Source: Streptomyces sp. NBC_01241 | GTDB lineage: Bacteria > Actinomycetota > Actinomycetes > Streptomycetales > Streptomycetaceae | Reading direction: 5' to 3' | Length of the DNA: 64,000 nucleotides | NCBI RefSeq assembly: GCF_041435435.1 | Contig: NZ_CP108494.1 | Span: 1,956,501 to 2,020,500, forward strand | Shown: positions 16,063-23,348 of the stretch, piece by piece | Layout of the letters: each line of letters opens with the position of its first letter | Position numbering within the stretch: position 1 is the first letter of the stretch | Notes under the pieces: model-generated | What the model was told of the DNA's origin: nothing | Seen by the model: only the letters and a program-made list of their open reading frames with translations | Databases searched by the model: none | Position numbers and translations under genes: made by a program

Positions 16063-17295
16063 ATGGCGGGGTCGACGACGGTGCGGGTGCTGCGGGACCG
16101 TACGGCGGGGCTGTTCCTGGCGGCGGTCGTCGTCTCCGGTTTCGGGACGTCCGCGATGTGGCTCGCGGCCGGCGTCTGGGTCAAGTCGCTCACCGGCTCG
16201 GACAGTCTGGCGGCGCTCGCCGTCTTCGCGATGTGGCTGCCGGTGCTGGTCGGGCCCGCGCTCGGGGCGATCGCCGACCGCCTGCCCAGGAAGCCGCTCC
16301 TCGTCGCGTCGAATCTCGTCATGGCGGGGCTGGTGGCCTCGCTGGTCGTGGTCGACTCGGCGGGGCGGATCTGGATCCTCTTCGCCGTGCTCGTCCTGTA
16401 CGGAACGAGTTCCGTGCTGATGGACGCGGCCGAGTCGGCGCTGGTCGCCGGGGCCGTCGACGCACGGCTGCTGGGTGATTTCAACGGGCTGCGGATGACG
16501 GCGAACGAGGGCATGAAGCTGCTGGCGCCGCTGACCGGCGCGGCACTGTACGGCCGGTTCGGGGGCAGCGCGGTGGCGCTGCTGGACGCGGTGTCGTTCG
16601 CGCTGGCGGCCGGGGTCTACGTGCTGCTGCCGGTGCGGGAGCCGGTCGTGACCGCTCCGGTCGGACGCCGGGGCGAACTCGCCGCGGGTGCACGCCAGGT
16701 GTGGCGGTCTCCGGTGCTGCGGCCGCTCGTGCTGGCGGGATCGGTGACGATGCTGTGCGCGGGACTCAACGGGGCGGCGGTGTACGCCTTCGTCGACGAC
16801 GGTCTCGGGCACTCCCCCACGTACGCGGGGGTGCTGTACGCGGCGCAGGGCGCCGGGTCCGTCGCCGTGGGGGTGCTGGCCGGGCCGTTGCTGCGGCGGC
16901 TGCCGGAGCGGGTGTTCACGGCGGCCGGGATCGCGCTGTTCGCGGCGGCGGTGGCGGCACGGGCACTGCCGTACGACGCGGTGGCGCTGGCGGGGAGCGC
17001 GGCCATCGGGATGGGGCTGCCGTGTGTGCTGATCGCCGCGATGACGGCGGTGCAGCGGGAGACCCCGGACGCCCTGCTGGGCCGCACCGTCGCGACGGCG
17101 AACACGCTGATGATGGTGCCGAACGCGGTGGCGCTGGCGCTCGGTGCCGGGCTGATCGCGCTGGTGGACATCCGGGTACTGCTGCCGCTGGTCGGTGCGG
17201 CGGCGCTGCTGACCGCGGCCCTGCTGGTCACGGGCCGGCGGGGGAGGCTGACGGGCGCCCCCACCGGCCCGCTTCCTTCATCGCCCGAGGCGTGA
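16063..17295 (+). CDS. MFS transporter (MFS_3 type)
   Basis: A major facilitator protein of about 410 residues with 10-12 membrane helices. The loop between helices 2 and 3 carries GAIADRLPRKPLLVASN, the usual MFS A-motif in its efflux-type form. The family resembles EntS-like exporters rather than sugar importers. The start is uncertain: GTG codons at 16051 and 16054 lie just after GGAAGGG, while the ATG at 16063 gives the usual N-terminus. It is divergent from the GntR operon, and its last 18 bp overlap the end of the next minus-strand gene. A role in exporting a metabolite or drug is possible; the substrate is unknown. Confidence 0.85.
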   Translation: MAGSTTVRVLRDRTAGLFLAAVVVSGFGTSAMWLAAGVWVKSLTGSDSLAALAVFAMWLPVLVGPALGAIADRLPRKPLLVASNLVMAGLVASLVVVDSAGRIWILFAVLVLYGTSSVLMDAAESALVAGAVDARLLGDFNGLRMTANEGMKLLAPLTGAALYGRFGGSAVALLDAVSFALAAGVYVLLPVREPVVTAPVGRRGELAAGARQVWRSPVLRPLVLAGSVTMLCAGLNGAAVYAFVDDGLGHSPTYAGVLYAAQGAGSVAVGVLAGPLLRRLPERVFTAAGIALFAAAVAARALPYDAVALAGSAAIGMGLPCVLIAAMTAVQRETPDALLGRTVATANTLMMVPNAVALALGAGLIALVDIRVLLPLVGAAALLTAALLVTGRRGRLTGAPTGPLPSSPEA

Positions 17296-18456
17296 CAGCG
17301 CTCCGGCGACGGCATCGAGGTCCGGGCCGGAGGCCAGCCCGGCGTGGTACAGGCGCAGTTGGTTCGCGCCGAGCGATGCCGCGTGCGCGGCGTCCCGCTC
17401 CAGCGTGGCGGGGCTGCCACCCATGCCCGTGACCACGGTGAAGTTGGCCGCGAGCACGCCGTCGCGCCCGGCGAACGGGCCGAGCACGGCCTCGCGCGCC
17501 GCTTCGCCGCCGGTGCACGGCAGCACCGCACCGTCCGCCACGGACAGGAGGTGCTCCGGGTCCACGCCGACGTTGGCACCGCAGCGGTACGGGGCGGGGT
17601 CGGCGTGCAGCAGCACCTGGAAGCCCGGCTCCGCCGCCGCCCGCACCGCGGCGACCGCGGCTTCCTGAAGCGTGCGGGCGACCTGGCCTCGCCACTGGAG
17701 GGTGGCGGCGGCGAGGCCGGCGCCGAGGAGCTTCTCGATGCCCGCCCACCCGGCCTCCGGGGAGCCGGAACCCGCCCATGCCGGTTCCAGGCCCCGCCGT
17801 ACGGCCGCGGCCAGCTCTTCGGTGTCCAGGCCGTGTTCGCCGTATCCGGTCCGGCAGGCCGGGCAGAAGCAGAGCGACATCAGATACTGCGCCGCGTCCC
17901 CGAGGCCGACGCCCGCGATCTTGTCGTGGGCGTGCAGATGCGCGAAGCCGTACCAGCCGCAGGACTCCAGCTCGGTGCCGCGCGCACCGTCCCGGACCGC
18001 CGCCTCCGCCGCCAGGTCCACCAGGTAGGAGCGGACCGCGGGCTGTGCGATGCAGGGCGCCCACGGGTAGCGGTCACCGTAGGCGTTGACGACGGAGGTG
18101 TCCGGATGCTCGGTGCCCAGCCGGGAGTTGTGCGCGAGGACCACCCAGGTGTGCACCTCCAGACCGGCCCCGGTGAGTGCCTGTGCGGCCTCGGCGTACG
18201 GATCGTCCGAGGCCAGCCAGGACTGCGCGTACGGACGCAGTTCGCGCCCGGCCCACCGGGCGGCGTCCGGCGGGTAGAGCACCGCGGCGTGCTCGGCGGT
18301 GACGATGCGCCGGCCCGGGTGGCGCGGGGTCAGCGCCCGGGTGGAGTGGTAGGCGGCGGCGAGCGTCACCTGCTGGACGCCCAGGTCCACGACGCGGGCG
18401 GCCGCGTCCGGGTCGCCGACGACGTCCCACGGGTAGAGGAAGGCGGAGGTCTTCAT
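17278..18456 (-). CDS. conserved protein of unknown function coupled to kdgD
   Basis: A 392-residue soluble protein without signal peptide or membrane helix. I do not recognise the family with certainty. It begins MKTSAFLYPWDVVGDPDAAA and alternates strands and helices in a way that suggests a TIM barrel. A cysteine cluster, SLCFCPACRTGYG, near residue 195 resembles a motif seen in some glycosidase-like barrels. Other marked segments are HTWVVLAHNSRLG, ESCGWYGFAHLHAHDK and GANQLRLYHAGL. Its ATG overlaps the kdgD stop as ATGA, so the two are made together. By context it acts in uronate or aldarate use, and it is a candidate for a missing step; this is inference only. Confidence 0.8.
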   Translation of the reverse strand: MKTSAFLYPWDVVGDPDAAARVVDLGVQQVTLAAAYHSTRALTPRHPGRRIVTAEHAAVLYPPDAARWAGRELRPYAQSWLASDDPYAEAAQALTGAGLEVHTWVVLAHNSRLGTEHPDTSVVNAYGDRYPWAPCIAQPAVRSYLVDLAAEAAVRDGARGTELESCGWYGFAHLHAHDKIAGVGLGDAAQYLMSLCFCPACRTGYGEHGLDTEELAAAVRRGLEPAWAGSGSPEAGWAGIEKLLGAGLAAATLQWRGQVARTLQEAAVAAVRAAAEPGFQVLLHADPAPYRCGANVGVDPEHLLSVADGAVLPCTGGEAAREAVLGPFAGRDGVLAANFTVVTGMGGSPATLERDAAHAASLGANQLRLYHAGLASGPDLDAVAGALSRLGR

Positions 18457-19412
18457 CCGCGCCGCTCCTGTCCGTACTTCTCCAGCAACGCGCGGCCGCG
18501 CGCGATGATCGCGGTGAGCTCCTCGACGTGGGCGGCGGGAGGCTCGGTGAGCGGGGTGCGGACCTCGCCCACCTCCAGACCACCCAGCCGGACCGCCGCC
18601 TTGACGAGCGAGACGGCGTAGCCGCGGCCCTTGGCGCGCAGTTCGACGAGCGGCCGGTAGAAGTGGTCGAGAAGCGCGTCGGCCAGGTCGGTGTCGCCGG
18701 AGTCCAGCGCCCGGTAGAAGGCGAGCGCGATGTCGGGCGCGAAGGCGAAGACGGCGGAGGAGTAGAGCGTGACGCCGATGCCCCGGTAGGCGAGGCCGGT
18801 GAGTTCGGCGGTGGGCAGCCCGTTGAAGTACAGGAAGTCCTGGCCGGGCCGTTCGGTGCGGACGGCGCTGACGATGCGCTGCATCAGGTCGAGGTCGCCG
18901 TAGCCGTCCTTGAGACCGATGACGCCGGGCGTCCCGGCGAGCGCGACGACGGTCTCCGGGGTGAAGACGGCATTGTCCCGCTGGTAGACGATCGTCTCCA
19001 GACCGGTGGCCGCGGCGAGCGCCGTGTAGTGGCTCAGCAGCCCGGCCTGGTCGGCGACGACGAGATACGGGGGCATGGCCAGGAGCCCGTCCGCGCCCGC
19101 CTCCTCCGCGAGCCTCGCGTACTGGATCGCGAGCGCAGTGCCGTACCCGGCACCCGCGACGACGGGCACCTCTCCGGCGGTCTCCTCGACGGCCGCGGCG
19201 ACGACGAGGCGGAATTCCTCCGGTGTCAGCGCGTGGAACTCGCCGGTCCCGCAGCAGGCGAAGACGGCCGCCGCACCGGCGTCGATGCCGGTGCGCACAT
19301 GGGCCCGGAAGGCGTCGAGGTCGACGGCGCCGTCCGGTCCGTAGGCGGTGACGGGGAAGAAGAGCGGCCCGGCGGCACGGTTGAGTCGGGCGGCAAGAGG
19401 GGCTGAGGTCAC
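18453..19412 (-). CDS. kdgD: 5-dehydro-4-deoxyglucarate dehydratase
   Basis: A 319-residue Schiff-base TIM barrel that dehydrates and decarboxylates 5-keto-4-deoxy-D-glucarate to alpha-ketoglutarate semialdehyde. It has the KdgD markers that separate this branch from DapA: GPLFFPVTAYGPDG, CCGTGEFHALTPEE, VTLYSSAVFAFAPDIA, GYAVSLVKAAVRLGG and VRTPLTEP. Tyr143 (IVYQRDN) and Lys168 (GLKDGYGD) are the catalytic pair. The GTG at 19412 is chosen because AGGGAG lies five bases upstream. It is the first gene of its transcript, divergent from udh, with which it shares promoter layout and operator. Product flows to the semialdehyde dehydrogenase at the left of the window. Confidence 0.9.
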   Translation of the reverse strand: MTSAPLAARLNRAAGPLFFPVTAYGPDGAVDLDAFRAHVRTGIDAGAAAVFACCGTGEFHALTPEEFRLVVAAAVEETAGEVPVVAGAGYGTALAIQYARLAEEAGADGLLAMPPYLVVADQAGLLSHYTALAAATGLETIVYQRDNAVFTPETVVALAGTPGVIGLKDGYGDLDLMQRIVSAVRTERPGQDFLYFNGLPTAELTGLAYRGIGVTLYSSAVFAFAPDIALAFYRALDSGDTDLADALLDHFYRPLVELRAKGRGYAVSLVKAAVRLGGLEVGEVRTPLTEPPAAHVEELTAIIARGRALLEKYGQERRG

Positions 19413-19454
19413 GGGCGCTCCCTGAGCAGATTCAGGCGTGCACAATTCTGATTG

Positions 19455-19472
19455 ATGTCCATATTCATGAAC
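19455..19472. promoter_or_regulatory. operator copy at kdgD
   Basis: On the minus strand GTTCATGAATATGGACAT lies just after the -10 box of kdgD. The underlying palindrome is GTCCAT-N4-ATGGAC. A close relative lies at the same place after the udh promoter. Probably the site of a shared repressor, possibly the GntR protein of the island. Confidence 0.6.
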
Positions 19473-19479
19473 GAGCTCA

Positions 19480-19508
19480 CGCTAAGGCAGCCGCCTGGCG
19501 CAGGTCAA
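19480..19508 (-). promoter_or_regulatory. kdgD promoter
   Basis: Minus strand TTGACC (19503-19508) and TTAGCG (19480-19485) are 17 bp apart; the -10 region reads CTTAGCGTG, the same nine bases as at udh. The leader is about 60 nt and holds the operator. Confidence 0.65.
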
Positions 19509-19750
19509 GACGGGAGCGCGCACCCCACCCGAGCCCGGCAGTGGGGACTTCATCGCCGAACAGGCACCGGCCAGACACCGCGCAGACGGACACACAGATG
19601 TCGGAACACGGCACGCACACGACACCGCACACGACACCGGACATGACAGCGGGCATGACGCCGGGCAGCCGGACAGTCGGACGGCCACCCGGAACAGGGG
19701 CCGCCGGCTCCACCGGCCCCGGCGACTCCACCGCGCACACACCCATGCTC
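19509..19750. other. kdgD-udh divergent gap, no gene seen
   Basis: The region between the two divergent promoters carries only short, low-complexity frames. A stretch at 19610-19665 repeats CACACGACACCG-like words. No ribosome site precedes any of the frames and none has a recognisable product. Confidence 0.5.
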
Positions 19751-19780
19751 TTGACGCGATACGCCCGGACTTCTTAGCGT
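19751..19780 (+). promoter_or_regulatory. udh promoter
   Basis: TTGACG (19751-19756) and TTAGCG (19774-19779) are 17 bp apart, matching the kdgD promoter in both boxes and spacing. The leader to the udh start is about 115 nt. Confidence 0.65.
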
Positions 19781-19796
19781 GTCCACGAATATGAAT
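19781..19796. promoter_or_regulatory. operator copy at udh
   Basis: GTCCACGAATATGAAT begins one base after the -10 box. It aligns with the kdgD operator at 12 of 16 positions, including the GAATATG core. A further GTCCATGGAT half-like element follows at 19799-19808. Confidence 0.55.
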
Positions 19797-19901
19797 GTCG
19801 TCCATGGATTTGACGCCCCGCGGGTACGCATCGCAGGTGCCGCAGGGCCCGTGCCGCGCGCACGTTGCGCGCGTGCACCTATGTACCGAGGAGATCCGCG
19901 C

Positions 19902-20711
19902 ATGCCCGCTCCCCGCACCGTCCTGCTCACCGGCGCCGCCGGCGGCCTCGGCACCCTGATGCGCGGACTTCTGCCGGCGTACGGTTACGAGCTCCGCCTC
20001 TTCGACGTCGCCCCGGTCGAGGGCGAGCCGGACGCGATCACGGCCGACCTCGGTGACGAGGAGGCGCTGCGCGAGGCCGTTCGGGGTGTCGACGCGATCA
20101 TCCACCTCGCGGGCATCTCCCTGGAAGCCTCTTTCGACAAAATTCTGAAGGCGAACATCCAGGGGACGTACCACCTCTACGAGGCCGCGCGCGAAGAGGG
20201 CGTCCGGCGCATCGTGTTCGCCTCCTCCAACCACGTCATCGGATACACCCCCCGCCCGCTCCCCGGCGATCCGCTGATCCCGATCGACGCCCCGCGCCGC
20301 CCCGACACCTTCTACGGACTGTCCAAGTCCTTCGGCGAGGACCTCGCCCAGCTGTACTGGGACCGGCACGGCATGGAGACCGTCTCCGTACGCATCGGCT
20401 CCTGCTTCCCGGTGCCGACATCCGTACGGATGCTCTCGGTCTGGATGAGCCCCGAGGACGGCGCCAGGCTCTTCCACGCCGCGCTCACCGCCGAGGACGT
20501 GCGGCACACCGTCGTCCACGGCTCGTCCGACAACACCCGGCTGTGGTGGGACCTGACGACGGCACGCTCGCTCGGATACGAGCCCAGGGACGACTCGGAG
20601 CCGTACGCGGCCGAGCTCCTCGCCGAACAGGGCGAGCTGGACCCGGACAACCCCGACCACGCCCACCTCGGCGGCCACTTCTGCACCAACCCGCCGATCT
20701 GGCCGCGCTGA
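19902..20711 (+). CDS. udh: uronate dehydrogenase
   Basis: A 269-residue short-chain dehydrogenase that oxidises D-galacturonate or D-glucuronate with NAD to the aldaro-lactone. The NAD loop is GAAGGLG near residue 10. The catalytic set is Ser in VFASSNHVIGY and Tyr138/Lys142 in YGLSKS. HLAGISLEASFDKILKANI and VRIGSCFPVP are close to known bacterial Udh proteins, which separates it from general epimerases. The ATG at 19902 has GAGGAG eight bases upstream. It is divergent from kdgD with a matched promoter and operator, so the first and late steps of the oxidative uronate pathway are switched together. The intermediate lactonase and aldarate dehydratase are not seen in the window. Confidence 0.9.
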   Translation: MPAPRTVLLTGAAGGLGTLMRGLLPAYGYELRLFDVAPVEGEPDAITADLGDEEALREAVRGVDAIIHLAGISLEASFDKILKANIQGTYHLYEAAREEGVRRIVFASSNHVIGYTPRPLPGDPLIPIDAPRRPDTFYGLSKSFGEDLAQLYWDRHGMETVSVRIGSCFPVPTSVRMLSVWMSPEDGARLFHAALTAEDVRHTVVHGSSDNTRLWWDLTTARSLGYEPRDDSEPYAAELLAEQGELDPDNPDHAHLGGHFCTNPPIWPR

Positions 20712-20712
20712 A

Positions 20713-20760
20713 CCCGCGGCTCGGAACCGGCGGCAGCGACCCCGCGGCTCGGAACCGCGG
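20713..20760. terminator. repeat and hairpin after udh
   Basis: A 17-bp direct repeat, CCCGCGGCTCGGAACCG, occurs at 20713-20729 and 20741-20757. The second copy is followed by CGG, so CCGCGG (20742-20747) pairs with CCGCGG (20755-20760) around a 7-base loop. It lies right after the udh stop and may end that transcript. Confidence 0.45.
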
Positions 20761-20806
20761 AAATCCACGCGACAGCGCGCCCCGGCGGACGGCAGGATGC
20801 GGAGCC

Positions 20807-21040
20807 ATGCCGAGACCCTCCGGATTCCTGTACGAGCAGCACGGCGACGCGAGCGTCACCATCACCCATCACGGCCGCCCCGCGGACACGCTGCGCGGCG
20901 GCCGGGCGGAGAAGTTCCTGGCCGAGGTGGCTTGCGGGGACGCGCAGCTCGTGATGGCCCGATGGACCGGGGCGTACAAGCACGGCAACGAGCGCACGGC
21001 CCGCGACCACCCCCGCAATCGCCGGCGGAGGGGCTCCTGA
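20807..21040 (+). CDS. small conserved hypothetical protein
   Basis: A 77-residue basic protein of a type common in Streptomyces, with the conserved stretch LYEQHGDASVTITHHGR and RAEKFLAEV. The C-terminus is very rich in Arg (HPRNRRRRGS). GCGGAG lies before the ATG. No membrane helix, no signal peptide and no known domain. Function unknown; the basic tail would allow nucleic-acid contact but this is only a guess. Confidence 0.7.
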   Translation: MPRPSGFLYEQHGDASVTITHHGRPADTLRGGRAEKFLAEVACGDAQLVMARWTGAYKHGNERTARDHPRNRRRRGS

Positions 21041-21055
21041 CCCGTACGGCCGAAG

Positions 21056-21095
21056 GCCCGCGAACGCCCGCGAAAGCCCGCGAAAGCCCGCGAAG
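21056..21095. repeat. four tandem copies of a 10-bp unit
   Basis: GCCCGCGAAM is repeated four times without gaps between the small hypothetical gene and the TerD gene. Only the last base of the unit varies. Confidence 0.8.
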
Positions 21096-21135
21096 GTAAG
21101 GGAACGGCAAAGCCGGGTCGTTCGTTACCCCCGGC

Positions 21136-22341
21136 ATGACCGCTATGACCCCCGGCTCGAACATCCCTCTCTCCGCCGCCCGCGTGGCAGTGGACGTCTC
21201 CGCCCCGGTGCGGCTCGACGTTTCGGGCCTGCTGCTCACCGCCGACGGAAAAGTGCGCTCCGACGACGACTTCATCTTCTACAACCAGCCCGCCGGCCCC
21301 GGCGTGACGTACCGCTCCGGCGGCGGCACCGCGCCGGACGCGATCGTGGTGGACACCACCGCGGTCCCGCCCGGCATCGAGAAGATCGTCGTCACGGCGA
21401 GCCCGGACGCGGCGGGCCAGACCTTCCAGGGCATCGAACCCACCGCGACCGTGCGCAACGCCGACGACAACAGCGTGCTCGCCACGTTCACGCCACCCCA
21501 GCTGGGCACCGAGACGGCGCTCGTGGTCATCGAGGTCTACCTCCGCAACGGCGCCTGGAAGGCCCGCGCGGTCGGCCAGGGCTATGCGGACGGACTGGCC
21601 GGAATCGCCACGGACTTCGGCGTCTCGGTCGAGGAGGAGCCCGCCGCCGCGCCCGCGCCCGTCGTGCCCCCGATGCCCACCGCGCCGCCCGTGGACCCGC
21701 GGATCGCCGCGCCCGCGGCCCCGGCGGCCCCGCCCGCCGCCGCGCCCGCGCCCGCCGCCTCCGGCAAGATCAACCTCGACAAGGGCCGGGTCAGCCTCCA
21801 GAAGAACCAGACGGTCTCCCTGGTCAAGGCCGGCCGGCCGCTGCTCTCCCAGGTCAAGATGGGCCTCGGGTGGGAGCCCGCGTTCCGCGGCAAGGACATC
21901 GACCTCGACGCCTCGGTGATCGCCTACGGCCCCAACCGGAACCACTTGGACAGCTGCTACTTCGGCAAGCTCTCCATCCTGAACGGCGCGATCAAGCACT
22001 CCGGCGACAACCTCACGGGCGAGGGCGCCGGGGACGACGAGGTGATCGTCGTCGACCTGGGCCGGATCCCGGCGGAGGCGACCGGCCTGGTCTTCACGGT
22101 CAACTCGTTCACCGGCCAGAAGTTCACCGAGGTCGCCAAGGCCTACTGCCGGCTGATCGACGCCACCACCGGCGAGGAGCTGGTCCGCTTCGACCTGACC
22201 GGCGCCGAGCCGCAGACCGGCGTGATCATGGCCAAGCTGATCAAGCAGTTCTCCGGCGAGTGGGAGATGACGGCCATGGGCGACTTCGTGAAGTCACGCA
22301 CCGTCCGCGGCATGGTGAAGCCCGCCGCCCAGGCGCTGTAA
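21136..22341 (+). CDS. tandem TerD domain protein
   Basis: A 401-residue protein with two TerD (tellurium resistance, vWA-like) domains joined by an Ala/Pro linker at about residues 172-212. The first domain starts SGLLLTADGKVRSDDDFIFY; the second has DIDLDASVIAYGPN, HSGDNLTGEGAGDDE and FTVNSFTGQKF. The acidic clusters match the calcium sites of TerD proteins. A second ATG at 21145 gives the more usual MTPGSN start, and no strong ribosome site marks either. Streptomyces carry many TerD proteins, linked to stress, calcium response and differentiation. It stands alone and ends at a strong terminator. Confidence 0.88.
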   Translation: MTAMTPGSNIPLSAARVAVDVSAPVRLDVSGLLLTADGKVRSDDDFIFYNQPAGPGVTYRSGGGTAPDAIVVDTTAVPPGIEKIVVTASPDAAGQTFQGIEPTATVRNADDNSVLATFTPPQLGTETALVVIEVYLRNGAWKARAVGQGYADGLAGIATDFGVSVEEEPAAAPAPVVPPMPTAPPVDPRIAAPAAPAAPPAAAPAPAASGKINLDKGRVSLQKNQTVSLVKAGRPLLSQVKMGLGWEPAFRGKDIDLDASVIAYGPNRNHLDSCYFGKLSILNGAIKHSGDNLTGEGAGDDEVIVVDLGRIPAEATGLVFTVNSFTGQKFTEVAKAYCRLIDATTGEELVRFDLTGAEPQTGVIMAKLIKQFSGEWEMTAMGDFVKSRTVRGMVKPAAQAL

Positions 22342-22383
22342 CGCCGCAAGGGCTTCCGGCGACGGCGAGAGCCTCCGGTACGC

Positions 22384-22420
22384 CTTCAGGGGCACCTGTC
22401 AGTGCCAGGTGCCCCTGAAG
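22384..22420. terminator. perfect 15-bp hairpin
   Basis: CTTCAGGGGCACCTG (22384-22398) and CAGGTGCCCCTGAAG (22406-22420) pair fully around a 7-base loop. It lies between the convergent TerD and small Tudor-like genes and can serve both. Confidence 0.85.
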
Positions 22421-22470
22421 CCAGAGGAGTGTGACGGGACCGCGGACGCTGCGCGTGCTCGCCGGCTCTC

Positions 22471-22701
22471 TCAGAGCTTGGTCAGCTTGGAGTACGGGCT
22501 CAGGATCCTCCCCTGTCGCCCCGAGAAGTCGATGAGTACTGCGTCGTTGTCGCCCTCGACAGCAAGGACTCGACCGAGTCCGAACTGGTCGTGCGACACC
22601 CTGTCGCCCACATCGAACAATTCGACCGGTGGGGCCGCCTGGGCCGGGCGGTTGAAGGGACTGGAAGGCAGGTAGCGCCGGGATCCGGCTGACTGTTTCA
22701 T
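22471..22701 (-). CDS. small Tudor/CarD-like domain protein
   Basis: A 76-residue protein. After a basic N-terminal tail it has VELFDVGDRVSHDQFGLGRV and a short beta-rich stretch to SPYSKLTKL. This resembles the C-terminal Tudor-like domain of UvrD/PcrA helicases and the CarD/RID fold, both of which contact RNA polymerase. Such stand-alone domains are common as hypothetical genes in Streptomyces. An interaction with transcription or repair machinery is inferred from the fold resemblance only. Confidence 0.7.
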   Translation of the reverse strand: MKQSAGSRRYLPSSPFNRPAQAAPPVELFDVGDRVSHDQFGLGRVLAVEGDNDAVLIDFSGRQGRILSPYSKLTKL

Positions 22702-22779
22702 TACCTTGAGTATGCGCCCTGGGAACGTCCGACGCCATGCCCGTCCGCTCCTGGGGGCCCACTGATGCCGGATTCGTAA

Positions 22780-23232
22780 TCAGCGATTCCAGGACCAGTG
22801 GGCGTCCCGGCCCGCTTCCAGCAACGGCACCATGCGGAACGCCGCGTCCGAAAGACCCCCGAAGGTGTGGCGGTTCCCACCTCCCGACGGGGCGTGCCCG
22901 ACCTGATATCCGGCCAGGTTCCAGGTGTAGACGGGCACCTCGGACGGCACGGCCGCGGTCGCGTCCGCGGCGTACGAGAACGACGCCTGCTCGTCGGTGA
23001 CGATCAGTACCCGGTCGTGCTTCTTGTACTGGCGGCGCACCGCCTCGGCGGTGTTGGTGCCGCCGAGGTCGCCGAAGCGCTCCAGGACCTTCAGCACGGA
23101 CTCGCGCCGGCGATACCTCACCGGTGCGCTGTCCGTACCGAACTGCACCAGACCGGCGTCGGCGGCCCGCAGTGCCGGCGCCGTGCCGAAGATCGCGGCG
23201 GCGTCGGCCCGGTCGAACTGCGAGCGGTGGCC
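22780..23232 (-). pseudogene. C-terminal remnant of a TROVE/vWA (Ro60-like) protein
   Basis: About 150 codons encode the end of a TROVE-domain protein: ALRAADAGLVQFG, RESVLKVLERFGDLGGTNT, HDRVLIVTDEQASFSY, VYTWNLAGYQVGHAPSGGG and FRMVPLLEAGRDAHWSWN. Full proteins have about 500 residues with an RNA-binding ring and a vWA domain; here the ring and the metal-site DxSxS part of the vWA domain are missing. No proper start or ribosome site is present, and the open frame upstream is only the antisense side of GC-rich sequence. Bacterial Ro60 proteins bind Y RNA in RNA quality control. A deletion remnant is the most likely reading. Confidence 0.7.
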
Positions 23233-23269
23233 GAATACGGCACCGGCGGCCGGACGCGATGCCGTACCC

Positions 23270-23289
23270 GGATGCGGCCTTCCGCATCC
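23270..23289 (-). terminator. 8-bp hairpin after a conserved hypothetical gene
   Basis: GGATGCGG and CCGCATCC pair around CCTT. A partial second copy of the same words follows to 23325. It lies 60 bp beyond the stop of the next minus-strand gene. Confidence 0.45.
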
Positions 23290-23348
23290 GGCCATCCCCG
23301 CATCCGGCCTTCCGCACCCAGCCGTCGCCACGCCCGGTCGCGTGCTGC

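Noticed and set aside
19452..19777. Short plus-strand frames of 64 and 78 codons in the kdgD-udh gap
   Set aside because: No ribosome sites, low-complexity Thr/Pro/His-rich products, and they overlap the promoters and operators.
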